Assembly: GCA_036417435.1 (NCBI GenBank)
Contig: CM070917.1
Coordinates: 61,230,436 to 61,294,435, forward strand
Origin: Inia geoffrensis
Taxonomy: Eukaryota; Chordata; Mammalia; Artiodactyla; Iniidae
DNA: 64,000 bases
Reading direction: 5' to 3'
Below the pieces are notes generated by a model, which saw only the letters and a program-made list of their open reading frames with translations, was not told where the DNA came from and ran no database searches. This document shows positions 12,531 through 36,085 of the stretch, in pieces. The translations under genes were made by a program, and so were the position numbers. Within the stretch, counting starts at the first letter, position 1. Each line of letters starts with the position of its first letter.

Positions 12531-13519
12531 CCTGTACGTTAATTTTTGCATCTTGTTTCTGTCTTTGTAGATGTTATTTTGTGTACTTGTTTTCTCCAGC
12601 TGAGCTCTAAGTTCCTGGGGAGAGAAACTGTCAGGGGGCCTCGTCTAGGCTTTGCCCTGGTGCTCCTGTCCCGGGGCCTTCTCAGGCCGTGTGCACCAGC
12701 GCCATCTTTTCCTTTCAGCCACGCCCCTTGGAGGTCTGTGGGGATTCACTTTGCAGATGGAATACCCACGTGGCCCCTCGGCAGGGAGAGGTGCTGGGCA
12801 GGTAGACTCCAGGGCTTCTGGAGACGTTGCAGGGGATGAGCTCTGGAGCTGGAAGGGCCCAGGGCTGCCCATGCCAGGTGATGCCCAGGGAGGTGACAGA
12901 ACTTAGTGCACGCAGCCGGGGAGTGGCAGCACCGTGGCCTCTGCAGGACCTGGCTCCTGGGCCCCGTCTCCCTGTGCCTGCAGGGATGGAGGGACGCTCC
13001 CTCCCAGCCTCGGGCGTTCTGCCTGCTCATGGTCAGTCAGGTGTTCAGGACTTAACGGTCCAACCAAGAGGTCGTAGCGGCCCCCGGGAGCCATTTGGTC
13101 TGTGCCAGAGTAGCCAGGCCAGTTGGTGCCTGAGTGATACACTGTACTCGAGGATGGGCATCCATTTCATGCCTTGAAATAGTAACCACAGGTGTTTGAG
13201 AAACAAGCAGAGGTTGGTGTGGGCTCAGGGAGGCTGTGTTTCTTCCTCATGGGGTCCCTTATAGTTGAGAGTGGGCTCGACCTGCCCCACTGGACTCAGA
13301 TATAGCCCCTTTTAGCTATTTCTCCTCCTCCCTTACTGCCTTTAAAATGCCAGTCAGAATAACCAGGATTTGGAGATATGTATCAAAATCACTTTAGGAA
13401 CTGTTTCAGAATGCCTCTTTTCAGAATACCATCCTGGGCACTGTGGGCAGTGAGCCTGGGGTGGGGCCTTCCTTCCATCTTGATGCCCCTCTGTTAAGAG
13501 CCACTGTTAACGTGAGGAC

Positions 13520-13619
13520 GAGGTGATGTGCACGTGGATCACCTGGAGACCTTGTTGACTTGTGGATTCTAAGGCAGCTGGGCTGAGGCCTGTGAATCTG
13601 CATTTTCAGTGAGATCCAG
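13520..13619 (+). mobile_element. MER5A-type DNA transposon fragment
   Basis: GATCACCTGGAGACCTTGTT ... GTGAATCTGCATTTTCAG matches the ancient MER5A consensus as I recall it. Confidence 0.6.
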
Positions 13620-13683
13620 GACGATGCCTCAGAGTAGAAAGGGCCGTGCAGAGGGTCACGCACGCCAGATGAGGAAGGGCATT

Positions 13684-13796
13684 AGCAGATCCAGGACTCT
13701 GGAATCCTGGCGCCAGGTGGCCTGGGGAAGGTCACTTACCTCTCTGAGCCTCCAGCCTCCTCTGTGGAATGAGAGCTACCACAGCAGTAGTACCTC
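13684..13796 (+). mobile_element. MIR fragment
   Basis: Contains the MIR core phrases GGTCACTTACCTCTCTGAGCC and TAGTACCTCC. Confidence 0.65.
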
Positions 13797-14744
13797 CACG
13801 TGAGGCTTTTCCCTGCACAGCATGGGCTCCACATGGGTCTAATCGTGGGATTACCAGCCTGGGTCATTGCTCTGTGAACTCACCTGACATCAGACACGTG
13901 GGGGTTAGGGTGGGGGTCTGCAGAGGCGGTGTTGGGCTCTGTCTGCACCTGGACTGTGGGCTTGCTCTCTGCTTACTCCCGGGGATGGATGGCCAGCAGC
14001 CCGGCCATGAGAACAGACAGGATGTCATGCTATTTACTTTTCTACCTTTTAGTCATACCTCTTGAGGAGGGAAGCCTTCTCAGTCTAAAGCTGCCTGTCT
14101 GTACCCTCCTTTCTAATCTGGGAGTCCTGGGCTGTTTTGTCCTTTTTAGAGCCAGGTTGATAAGCCCGGGGCCAAGACACTGGGTGTAGTGCTGGGTTCT
14201 TTCTCCACGCCAGCCCTTGCCACTGGAACGCATATGCTGCACCCCAAACACTGCAGCATCTGCAGAGACCCAGCTCTGCTGCCTGGGCTCCAGCTGGCCT
14301 GGTGCCAGGCACAGCTCCCCGGTCCTTCCCCCTCACTGAGCAGGCAGTTGGACTCAGTCCCCTTTCTCTGTCCCCTTGCGCAGGCGGTGCCTCTGGACCA
14401 TTTCAGCAAGCTGGCAAGCCACAGCTGCAGTTTCCAAGCAGTGATGCAGTCATGCTGCATTGCCGGCCCTGATTGCAGGCTTCAGGACTGTGGTATGCCA
14501 TCAGAGAGAGGGGCCCCTGGAGACAGGGCTACCCCTGGGGGTTGAGAGCACAGAGGCCTGGCCAGTTTTCATCTGCAGGGGTCGGGGGTTGGCATCCCTT
14601 GCCTGCATCTCTGATGCACATTTCCTTTGCAGCCTGGCCCTTCCCGCCTTCCCCCACCTGCCATTTGGAAACAGGAATCTTTGTCTACCCAGCTCAGCAG
14701 TGTATTTTTTACTTGTATAAATGTTTTCAGGTATTTTCATTTTG

Positions 14745-14903
14745 TCTCCCCCATCTAAATGTAAGTTCTGTAAAGGCAGGACACGTACCTATGTGTTTGT
14801 ATTCTTGTCTCATTCTGAATCTATGGAAAACACTAAAAAACTATTGAATTCGTTGACCCTAGTCTTTGGTTTTAGCAGAGCTTCTGTTGAATGGTTTCTG
14901 TAG
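14745..14903 (+). repeat. Dispersed repeat block A (L2-like), related to 16418-16520
   Basis: CCATCTAAATGTAAGTTCTG ... CACTAAAAAACTATTGAATT resembles an L2 tail. The part 14796-14903 is clearly related to 16418-16520, including bases beyond the presumed L2 end. Confidence 0.5.
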
Positions 14904-15582
14904 CGCGTGATTGACAGAATTTTCCAGTTAGGGGCACCAGCGTTTGTCTTTTCTTCCACTGCCCAACCATTTCCAGCTCTCCTCCTCCCCCTGGCATGTG
15001 AGGCCCTCTGGCCATTTGTGTTTGCTGGTAAAACCTTTGATCCTCAGGTGGGCAGCTTGCTGATGGCTGTATTTTTAGGGACTCGGTCACATGATGGTCA
15101 ACTGCTCTGAGAAAGTCATTACACTGGCATTCGCTAGACTCACTGGCCAGTCATATCCCCAAATCCATTCAGAACTGGAAGCTGGAAGAGGAGCCCAGCT
15201 CCAACCCACAGTTAGTACCATTTCCTGCCGCTCCCAGGTTCACTCTTCTGAAGGCCAGCTTACTGACATTTTAAGTAATGTCGGAAAGAGTTAAAAGTTC
15301 CCCACTCCCACAGTATCTGTGTGTGAATGTTTAGATCCTAGGGTTTTTGATTGCTTGCTTGTTTTGGGCTAGATCTAGACCAGCGTTTGACGAGAAGAGA
15401 TGTCTTGCTCCGCTTGTAACTAGCTGAAACCCTAGCCAGAGGGAACCAGCAGAGCAGGTAGGCAGGGTGGGGCCCTCAGACTTCTCGAAAGTGACCCGCC
15501 GTAGAACATACTATACATCGTGACCCAGGACACATGTATGTTATATACGCGCCTGGAAAAGCGTTCTCAGAACAGTACCTTG

Positions 15583-15943
15583 GGGCTTCACTGCTGGCGC
15601 AGTGGTTGGGAACCCGCCTGCCAATGCAGGGGACACGGGTTCGAGCCCTGGTCTCGAAGATCCCACGTGCCGCAGAGCAACTAAGCCCGTGTGCCACGAC
15701 TACTGAGCCTGCGCTCTAGAGCCTGCGAGCCACAACTACTGAAGTCCACGTGCCACAACTCCTGAAGCCTGCGCACCTAGAGCCCGAGCTCTGCAACAAG
15801 AGAAACCACCGCAATAAGAAGCCCACGCACCGCAACGAAGAGTAGCCTGCCGCAACGGGAGAAAGCCTGCGTGCAGCAACGAAGACCCAACAACGAAGAC
15901 CCAATGCAGCCAAAAATAAAAGAAATTAAAAAAAACAAAAAAA
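15583..15943 (+). mobile_element. CHR SINE, long form, rearranged near its 3' end
   Basis: Recognisable from head to tail, but GCCCCCGCTCG is missing and CAACGAAGACCCA is duplicated at about 15877-15903. Target-site copies ACAGTACCT and ACGGTACCT are similar. Confidence 0.9.
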
Positions 15944-16051
15944 CGGTACCTAGCCTTCCTGTATGTGATACACCCAGTGTTGGCCATGACCCACTAAATT
16001 GATCGCATAACCCGCTAATGGGTCACAGCCCTCAGTTTGAAAAACACTGCT

Positions 16052-16183
16052 TGGGAATTCCGTGATGGTCCAGTGGTTAGGATTCTGCACTTTCACTGCC
16101 GAGGGCCTGGGTTCAATCCCTGGTCGGGGAACTGGGATCCCTCTGGCCGACTGGCACGGCAAAAGGAAACAAAAAAAAAGAAG
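16052..16183 (+). mobile_element. CHR SINE, short form
   Basis: GGAATTCCGTGATGGTCCAG ... GGTTCAATCCCTGGTCGGGG with an A-rich tail. Exact 13-base target-site copies GAAAAACACTGCT at 16039-16051 and 16184-16196. Confidence 0.94.
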
Positions 16184-16417
16184 GAAAAACACTGCTGTAG
16201 GGAGCATTCCATTCTAGGATTTCCAAGGCTTTTTCAGAATTCTGCACTGTGGGATAAACTTCCCAATCTGGCATCTTAGCTTCTCTGGCCGCCAAATTGT
16301 ATTTGCGTTGGAGGGAGGGAGTTAATATCCCTGGGCCTGCCCTTCCCCTTTCCCCACCCATCTCTGTGCCAGGTTCTTCTAAATTCCTTAAAGACTGTGT
16401 ACATTCCTTATTTTACA

Positions 16418-16520
16418 TTTGTATTCTTCTCTAGCCTTGAATCTATAGGAAGCACTAAAAAAAATTTCGATGACCTCAGTCCTAGGGTTAGCAAAGTTCC
16501 TATTGAATGGCTTCCTCTAT
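16418..16520 (+). repeat. Dispersed repeat block B, related to 14796-14903
   Basis: TTTGTATTCTTCTCTAGCCT through TATTGAATGGCTTCCTCTAT aligns by eye along its whole length with block A, 1.6 kb upstream. Confidence 0.6.
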
Positions 16521-17984
16521 TCTCACCCCCTAGACTGAGCTGGGCTTCTCAGCCAGTGACTAGCATGTCCCCCATTCCATCTTGGCTTGGAGTGCAGCTG
16601 GGTGGCCACCGCAGTGAGCTGGGGTGCTTGCAGCCAAGTAGACCCAGGGGCAGCGGGACTGGGGCCTTCTTCAGCATCTGCGACCTCGGCTGAGGGAGTG
16701 AGAGGGGCTGGTTAGGAGGCCCTGACGTCTCCCCACGCCCCCGCCCCCGACCACTGTCCCAGCTCTAGCTGTATGAGAGGTGGGAGGCATGGTGTTTCTC
16801 AGATTCTTTTTACCCCCTTGGGAAGTAGCAAGTCTTTAGAAATTTCCAGCACTTGTCTCACCTCATTACATTCCTTTCAGGAATCCGTTCTTTGAGTCCT
16901 GGCCTAGGTAAACAGCCTCATCTCCCGTGTGTCTGCTGGCCCTGGCACTCCTCTCTCCTCTCCCTCCCCAGGAAGGGCCTGGCTCAGGCCACTGAACACA
17001 GCCCAAACCGGGGGCCTCAGCAAGCCGTCCCCCATCTCCCACTCACTTGCCAGGGGCGCGGTGTGGGACTGGCAGACAGCTCGTCCTTGCGGCCCGGGAC
17101 TGTGGGTGCCGGCGCGCCCATTGTCAGTTGAGGATCTGGCGCAGCTCATGTCACCCCCAGGGAAGACTGCGCGGCTTTCTTGCTGTGGGTCCGAAGGACA
17201 CCCGCCTCTCCTCCCCTGTGTTTTGGCCTTGCCGGAGTTTGACAGGAGATGGCAGTGGTGGACGGGTGGCTTCCAGCCTTGACGCAGACGCTCAGGCCCC
17301 TTTAATGGCCCTCCTTTGCCCGTTGTTGGACTTCCTGCCTCTTCCCCTCTCACACTGGGAGCCCTGTTAGTCGATACTGACCTTAGTGACCAGGTATGAA
17401 GCCTGCTTTTTTTCCTAAGGTGGGTGCTCAGCCCCCACTGAGCAGGCCAGCCCTTAGGGCCACCCAGTCCTACAGGATGTGATGTTCAAATCCACTTTAA
17501 AATAACTTCTTGTTTCATCTTCCTTGTACTTTGAACCAGTTGATCAGCCTCAGTTTGCCTTTTTCTGTCCTTGGAACATCTTTATATGGTGCATTACGTT
17601 ACGTCGAGAGTGGTGTTAGGAATGAGGGTCTAGACCAGGAGCTGCGGGACCGGCTCGTCCTTCCTGCTGTGCCGTCAGTGCTGGGCGTCAGGGCTGCAGC
17701 TCAGGGAGGCAGTGTGCGCCTCGGGCAGCCCAGGGGGCAAGGGGCAGAGAGTGGGCCTCCTGGCCAGGGCAGAGCTCCTTGGAGCTCAAATGGGGGCGGG
17801 ACGGCAGTACTCAGCCCCCCTGCCATGTTGCCGTCCCCCAGCGCTGTCCCCCCTCCTCCCTTTGCCGCTGAATCGCTCTCCCACTCGAAGCACCTCATTA
17901 GCTCAGACTTCAGAAAGGGTCTGGAGAGTGATCCTGTCACCCTCCTCTGGTCTGAGCAGCACCAGGCTCTCCCGGGAACAGCCT

Positions 17985-18200
17985 CAGGGCTCCTCAGCCT
18001 CAGCACTGCTGATGCTTTGGGCCGGATTAGCCTCTGCTGTGGGGGGCTGTCCTGAGCATTGTTGGATGTTTAACAGCGTCCCTGACCTCTAACCACCAGG
18101 AGCCCGCCCCCGCCACCCCCAAGCTGTGACAGCCAAGCGTGTCTCCAGACATTACAGATGTCCTCTGGGGGGCAGAGTTGCCCCCAGTTGAGAACCACTG
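17985..18200 (+). mobile_element. MER20-type hAT DNA transposon
   Basis: CAGCACTGCTGATGCTTTGG ... GTCTCCAGACATTACAGATG ... GTTGAGAACCACTG matches the MER20 pattern as I recall it. A second copy is at 53633. Confidence 0.6.
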
Positions 18201-18593
18201 GGCTGCCCGGTCACCCTACCCTGCTCAACAGCCAGATGACGCTTTTAACGTGACCCCCGCTCAGAGACCTGCAAGAGCTCCCGTCACTCAGGACGGACTC
18301 TCAGGTCCTTCCCTGGTGCTTTTTCTCTGAGGCCCGAGACGCCTGGCCTCGCCTCCTGTTCCTTGCTGCTCTGTCGCAGCCCTGCTGGCCTCCAGGGTCG
18401 TCAGGGCGGCTCTTCTGTCTGCTTGGAAAGCTCACTCCCGCAATACACTCAGATCTGTGGTCACATGTCACCTTGGAGCGGCCTTTCCTGGTCACCCTCT
18501 CAAAATAAATAACTTGCTCCCCTCCTGTTTCCAGCCTCTCCCCCACACACCCTGGGTAGTGCCTTGGTTTTCTGTATGGCACATAGCACCACC

Positions 18594-18597
<4 letters not shown>

Positions 18598-18636
<39 letters not shown>

Positions 18637-18646
18637 CGCATGCACG
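18598..18646 (+). repeat. TG microsatellite ending in GCGTGCGCATGCACG
   Basis: About 17 TG units, then alternating CG/CA bases. Confidence 0.95.
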
Positions 18647-18902
18647 TGCCTATCTGTCTGTTTCTCTGCTGCACTAGAATGGAGGCTGAGTCAGAGCGGG
18701 ACTTATCTCACCAGTGCCTGTCCTCCCTGAAGCCTGGCTCTCTTCCTCCAGAGCAGGTGCAGGAATCCTCACCATGCGGGGCAGGTGTGTTGTTTGCTAC
18801 TCCTGTTTCCAGAGGAGGCAGCGGAAGCAAAGGATGTGGGTTCTCAGATTCCACCAGGCATGTCCCGCAGACATGTCACAAAAGTGTCCAAGCACAGGGA
18901 GT

Positions 18903-19040
18903 TATACCCAATCTCTTGTAATAACCTGTAACGGAATATAATCTGCAGAGAACCCACAAAAACAAATCGCTGTGCTGTGTACACTTGAAACTAACACAGT
19001 ATTGTAAATCAACTATACGTCAATTTAAAAACATTTTAAA
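18903..19040 (+). mobile_element. L1 3'-end fragment, artiodactyl type
   Basis: Contains CTTGAAACTAACACAGTATT followed by GTAAATCAACTATACGTCAA and an A-rich end, the tail of common cetartiodactyl L1s. The same tail occurs in the opposite direction at 48140. Confidence 0.7.
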
Positions 19041-19723
19041 AGTAAGTCTCCAAAGTAATGCATGTTCGTTTTTAAAACCACCTGTAGCCCCTCTTCACTC
19101 AGACACTTTAACATTTTGGTGTGTTACCATTCTTGTCTTGCTTTTTTTTTGTTATTCAGAAACCCCTGATGGCTACAGCTCTCCCTCAAGAAATGTTAAA
19201 CAATAGTTCACCACCTCAGAGGTTGTTCAGAATTCTAGAACCAATAATGACAGTTAAAATCTATCCACCTTCCACTTCAGATCCCACGCTGGTAACAATT
19301 TTTTAAAAACTGCGTCCAGGGTGCGCCTAACAAAAAACGTGGCTCTGTTTCATGGCTTAGTTTCACTTTACAATCTGGCATTTTCCTAGAGCAGGCACAG
19401 CGCCCTCTGGTGTTAGCCTCCAGTGCCTGGTGCCTGTGGTCTGGGTGCCTGATTTCTCAAGTGTGGGAGGAGCAGAGGAGGGCAGAATGCTGAGACCCGG
19501 TGGTGTCTCCCACCTGGCGGCCTCGCCGGGCACTCAGGGCCCTGATGACATCTGCAGGCAGAGGCCACCACAGCCGCCTGCCATGTGCCCCAGAAATGAA
19601 TAGAACAGTTGTTGCTTTTATAACCAGGAGAAGAATTACTGTCTTTCAGAGGGTGTGGACCTGCCAGAAATGTTTTACTCTGCCCCTATCTCTACTGCTC
19701 TGGGGAGGGAGGAGCTTTTTCTG

Positions 19724-19925
19724 TGGTTAAGCGAATGGACTCGAGCTAGACTGCCTGAGTTGAAGTCCCAGCGGCACCACTTAGGAGCCGTGTGACCATG
19801 AACACATGACTTATTTTCTCTTTGTCTCAGTTTACTTATCTGTAAAGACAATGACAGTATGCTTATTTCGTGGAGTTGTGGAGGATTTCTCAGGTTAGAT
19901 TTCTAGCACACGTGAAGTGCTAGAA
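19724..19925 (+). mobile_element. MIR
   Basis: GTGGTTAAGCGAATGGACTC, CCGTGTGACCATGAACACAT and CTCAGTTTACTTATCTGTAAA follow the MIR consensus over nearly its full length. Confidence 0.75.
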
Positions 19926-20253
19926 AACTGCGTGGAGTGTAATACACACCAGCTGTGCTGTCGCCATGAGGAGAGGCTTCCAGAGCAGGGGTTCTGAAAG
20001 CCTTCGAGATGCAGGGAGCACGTGTCCGGAACAGGGAGAGGCGAGGAGGACGTGGGTAAGCGCTGTTCCGTGGGAGATGCTCGGCTGGAGCGGCTGGCGG
20101 TTGTGGAAAGAGCAGTGCCCAGTGTGGTGGGACGTGGGCACCTGGGAGGGAAACTTGTGAAAGAGCATGGAGAGGCTTGCAAGTCATCCTTGCCCTCCCA
20201 GGCGTCTTGTTCTCATTTTCTGGAATTCCCAAGGAAAACAAAAGTAGCCAGAG

Positions 20254-20612
20254 GGACTTCCCTGGTGGCGCAGTGGTTAAGAATCCGCCTGCCAATGCAG
20301 GGGACATGGGTTCTATCCCTCTCCGGGAAGATCCCACATGCCGTGGAGCAGCTAAGCCCGTGCGCCACAACTACTGAGCCTGCGCTCTAGAGCCCGCGAG
20401 CCGCAACTACTGAGCCCACGTGCTACAACTACTGAAGCCCACGTGCCTAGAGCCCATGCTCCGCAATGAGAGAAGCCACCACAATGAGAAGCCCGCGCAT
20501 CGCAATGAAGAGTAGCCCCCGCTCGCCGCGACTAGAGAAAGTCCGCATGCAGCAATGAAGCCCCCACGCAGCCAAAATAAATTAATTAATAAATTAAAAG
20601 AAAAAAAAAGAA
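20254..20612 (+). mobile_element. CHR SINE, long form
   Basis: Near-consensus head GGGACTTCCCTGGTGGCGCAG, a long body, and an AATTAATTAATAAATT tail. The flanks GTAGCCAGAG and CTAGCCAGAA look like target-site copies. Confidence 0.93.
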
Positions 20613-21544
20613 ATCTAGCCAGAACAGTGGCCCCTGCACCCCTCTCTCCTCCCTGCCACACCACTCTGCTCTGCAGTGTCATTGTCATTGTCGTGCGAGA
20701 TCAGAAGAGCCTGGAGACCCAGCCTCACGGTGGAAGGGAGTCAGACTCGGGCAAGAGGCCAAGCGCAGTCAGGAGAGCCGCATCCGGGGACACGCTGGCT
20801 CACCAGGCCCCCTCCTGGGAACTCGGGGACCTGCCTGCCCCACAGCCTCGCAGAGGTTCTACGGAGGGAGGAAGGAGAAAACCCACCCCTGTCCTTGCCG
20901 TGACAGCGTCCACGGGCTGTGTTGTTCCTGCTTCGGCCTCAGAGCAGGGGCCTCAGTTTCCCGTACCCCCTCGGGGGCAGCGAGGCTGGGCCATGTCCCA
21001 TCAAAGACTGCACTGATTTAGGGTCTGCGCTTGGGCCACTCCCTTCCTTTCCTGGCAGCTCTCTCGGGGACTGACACAGATGCCGAGGTTGGGATGATGT
21101 GCAGACTCAACTTGGGTCTTTCCTTAGGGTCCCTAAGCCCACGAGGCAGCCTGTGCCCACAGCCGCAGCTGCTCCAAGCATGGCGTCACCTCCTGCCCCA
21201 TGCAGCACTGTCCCTCTCCCAGTAGATTTCCCCTCACTGCAACTTCTGGTTTCTATGGCAACTTGGAAAGACCTGCAGTTGTGGCTTTGTGAAGTCTAAA
21301 ATGAGAGCAGAGGTTTGAGATAGGGTGGGACAGCACTGAAAATACCATGTCCCACCCAGGGATTTGGGCCCAGAGGGTTACAGGATAGGAGGGTTCTTTG
21401 AATTAGAAAAATGGCACTGTCATCCCAGCACACCCTTAGCAGAGTTCCACGTGGCCCCTTGCAGCCTCCTGGGATCTTGGATCCTGAGCTCAGGGTCTTC
21501 AGCCTGTGCCTAGGGGGCAGCGGAGGCAGGTGGAGTGATCACGG

Positions 21545-21700
21545 CACTTAGCGTTGGCTGAGCCCTTACTCTGGGCCAGGCGCCTGGTGGCCTTCTGTGC
21601 TTTCACTGCCTTGTTAATCCTCTGAGCCACTCACCCCACCTTTTACACGAGCGCCTCGCGAGGCTGCTTTGCAAGGCTGCAGCGCCAGCGCAGGTGAGTG
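21545..21700 (-). mobile_element. MIR fragment
   Basis: TGGCTGAGCCCTTACTCTGGGCC ... TTGTTAATCCTCTGAG follows the MIR consensus in antisense. Confidence 0.6.
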
Positions 21701-22831
21701 TCCGGTGTGCCTAACACCAGGGCCCCCTCTCATCTGTAACACGGGCTTGTGTCCCTGTAGGAGCATCTCTGTCACCTGTTGATGGCGGGCCCATTGCTTC
21801 CCCTTTACTTTTTTTTAAAGTCACATCCCACTAACAGCAGGGTTTGCTTTAGTCGTTGCCAGGATTTCGGTGCCCTTAAGCGCGTGTCTCCCTTCTCAGT
21901 TCTCCTCTCGTGAGGTCACCGTTCCAGGCCCCACGTTCTGCGGTGGAGTGATCTTGAGTGTTCGGTTGGGTGTTTGAGGGAACAGCTCTTCCATCCCCCT
22001 AGTTTGGGGTCTCGGAGGTGCCTGAGCCAGGGAGGTGGGCAGTCACAGAGATGCACCGGTTCCCAGGACTCAGTGAAGACCCACAGAGGAGCGGCCCCAG
22101 GTTTGGGGAGCCAGCAAGGAAGATGCACTGGCCCAGTGGAGAGGCGTCTCCCGCCTGGGCTGCTGTGGGGCATCTGGTGCCCGGCAGGGGGAGGGGCTTT
22201 GTCGTGGAGGGATGGGTCAGTGCTTGCTGCGCAGTTGGCCAGGCTCCAGAAGCCGGTGTCCCCGAGAGTCGAGAGTCGGTTACTCAGCAGCTTGCAGTCC
22301 TCTGCGGGGCAGTCGATAAGGAGCAGGCTGTGACTGGCAGGGCAGGATGGCCCAGATTAGAAGGTGGTGAGGCTGATAGCGGCTTCAGGGTGACCCTCGG
22401 CCCAGTGTCACACTCCTCCTCCAGCCCACCCTGCTCAGCACTCGGCAGCAGGGGTGCAGGGCAGGCAGAAACTGGAAAAAGGATTCCACTCACAGCAAAG
22501 CGTTCGGCTCTCTGCAGAATGGGCTGTTAAATCTTTAATTTAACATGAGGCCTTACGTGGTCTGTCATGTAGCCACACTTTTCAGCGTGATCAGAGTTAC
22601 CGCTGGTGAGCACGGTGTTTGCCTTTGGTGCGGGAGGTCGCACCTGGCGTGCTGTCTCCTGATCTGGGTGCTGTTGGAGGGGCGCGTGGGATTTGACAAA
22701 GCCGAGCTCTGGGCTTAGGGTTTGTGCGCTTAGCTATACGTATGCTACGCTTCACTAAGAGGTAGGGAGGAGACTGTATCCTGTAGGTGATTTGGGGGGC
22801 CATGCTCTGACACCTGTGCTCTCTGTTCCAG

Positions 22832-34583
<11,752 letters not shown>

Positions 34584-35772
34584 TCAGCCGGCCCTGGAGG
34601 AAGGAGCGTCGCCGCGGGGAGAGGCCAGCTGCTGCCTGCTCACTCCCTCCCCTGGAACCTCCCCTCTTCCCTTTCCTCCTCTGTCCCCAGTGCAAGCCCC
34701 GCCCATTGTCCTTTTCTTCCCAAGGTGAGTTTGATGCTGAAGTGCAGGAAGTTTCTTGAGATGCTGCCATTTCTGTTCCCAAGCAATCTTCCAGCAAGCG
34801 GGGTCCCCGTGGCAAAGAAAACCTGAGCCCTGTTGCTGATTTTCCACTTGTCACCCCAGGCGGGGTGTCCCCAGCACTTCCTCCCTCGCCATCTCCACCT
34901 CAGGTCAGAGGTGGGCCTTTCGTGGGGGCTGAGGCGGGAGAACTCGGGGCCCAGGTGTGTGCGGACCCGCGGGACTGGACCCGTGGGACGAGTGGACGTG
35001 CCTTGCATGAAGTGTGGGTTGCTTCAGCGGTTCCCCGGTCCCCTTAGTCCTCTTCAGTCCTACTGTAGCTTCCTAGTGTCCCAGGCCCTCCTGCTGCCAC
35101 CACCAACCGCCCCCTCCCTCGTCTCCCAGCACCAACATTCTCCCTTGGGAGTTGTAGCTGCCGTCACAGACTCCTGGCTCTGCTCTGGCCCATTTACACA
35201 GGAGAGCCTTCGGGCCTGTTGAACTCGCTCTCTAAGAGAGGTTGGGACCAGGCTGGGTTCAGGGTGACCCCCGGGAGAGGTGGTGGCCCTCACACGCTGA
35301 CATGGAGTGAGGACCAGGGAGCTGCTGGGAAGGAAACAGCTGTAGGTGCCTTGCTCTTCCTGTCCCACGGGGCCTGGCGCATCTGCTCCCCCGCTCAGCC
35401 CCATCCCAGGGCGCCGGGAGGCAGCAGCACAGACAAGGCCAGGGCAAGTGCGAGGGCCCCTCCTGTAGACTGTGCCCCTCCCACTATCAAATGCTGACGC
35501 TGGGAGGCGGCATATAGCTCCCTGAACACAGCGAGCCAGCCCTCTCTCCCGCAGGATGAGAGCAAGGCCTGTCAGCCCTTCACTTACAAGCTGCAGGCTC
35601 AATGCGGGAGAGAGGCGGCCGGCGGGCTTCTCCCTCGCAGAGACGGGCCCAGAGGTTTACAAGTTTTCTAAGCGTTTGATAATGTGAAGCTCCAGTTGAA
35701 TAGGATGCTGTCGAGCACATTGCAGCTGTGTAATTTTGGTGTATGTATGTAATATTTAAGATTGAAAGAAAA

Positions 35773-35778
35773 AATAAA
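35773..35778 (+). promoter_or_regulatory. UBE2O: Proximal poly(A) signal AATAAA of UBE2O
   Basis: Canonical hexamer in an A-rich setting about 1.2 kb after the stop codon. It would define a shorter 3' UTR if used. Confidence 0.5.
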
Positions 35779-36060
35779 TCTCAAAAGCAAAGATATTAAC
35801 TCTTACTAGAAACAAAAAAAAAGACAAACTAAGAAGCCAAAGCATGATGCGTCTTGTCCGCCTTACGCTGGCTCCACACCTGCGCTGCCGCAACTGCGCG
35901 GGCGGCCAGCAGCAGCGCGGGGAAGGGCGGGGCCGGAGCCGGTGTCTCGTTCGAGGATCACCCGGGGTGACTGCCGCCGGGGCTGTGCTTCCCGGTGCGT
36001 TGTTCATGTGTGGAGATGTGAATGCCTACTGCTTAAGATACCTGTATAAAGTGCAGTGTG

Positions 36061-36066
36061 ATTAAA
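36061..36066 (+). promoter_or_regulatory. UBE2O: Distal poly(A) signal ATTAAA of UBE2O
   Basis: Common variant hexamer followed within 10 bases by a T-run and then by T/G-rich sequence at 36085-36105, a normal downstream element. I take it as the main 3' end. Confidence 0.6.
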
Positions 36067-36085
36067 ACTTTTTTTTTACTTGCAG

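Larger units (their letters stand above)
1..22831 (+). other. UBE2O: UBE2O intron 1 (3' part)
   Basis: No coding exon is recognisable before 22832; UBE2O exon 1 should lie left of the window, so this is intron. It contains the SINE, L1, DNA-transposon and MIR pieces listed separately. The stretches 1-366, 721-1319, 3961-4140, 5996-7364, 7449-8068, 8447-10350, 11103-12161, 12548-13519, 15041-15580, 16521-17984, 18201-18597, 19051-19720, 20615-21540 and 21701-22831 are unique or unassigned DNA in which I see no gene. 6310-7230 is GC-rich with several overlapping open frames, but none resembles a known protein. Confidence 0.85.
34584..36085 (+). other. UBE2O: UBE2O 3' untranslated region
   Basis: About 1.5 kb after the stop, ending near 36085 by inference from an ATTAAA signal at 36061-36066. 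An internal AATAAA at 35773-35778 could give a shorter form. A CpG-rich block (about 35845-35960) lies between the two signals, unusual so close to a 3' end. No convincing reading frame is seen. Confidence 0.75.

Noticed and set aside
18301..18921. Frames with HTHTHT or VCVCVC runs
   Set aside because: Translations of the TG microsatellite; the same applies at 50157-50500.
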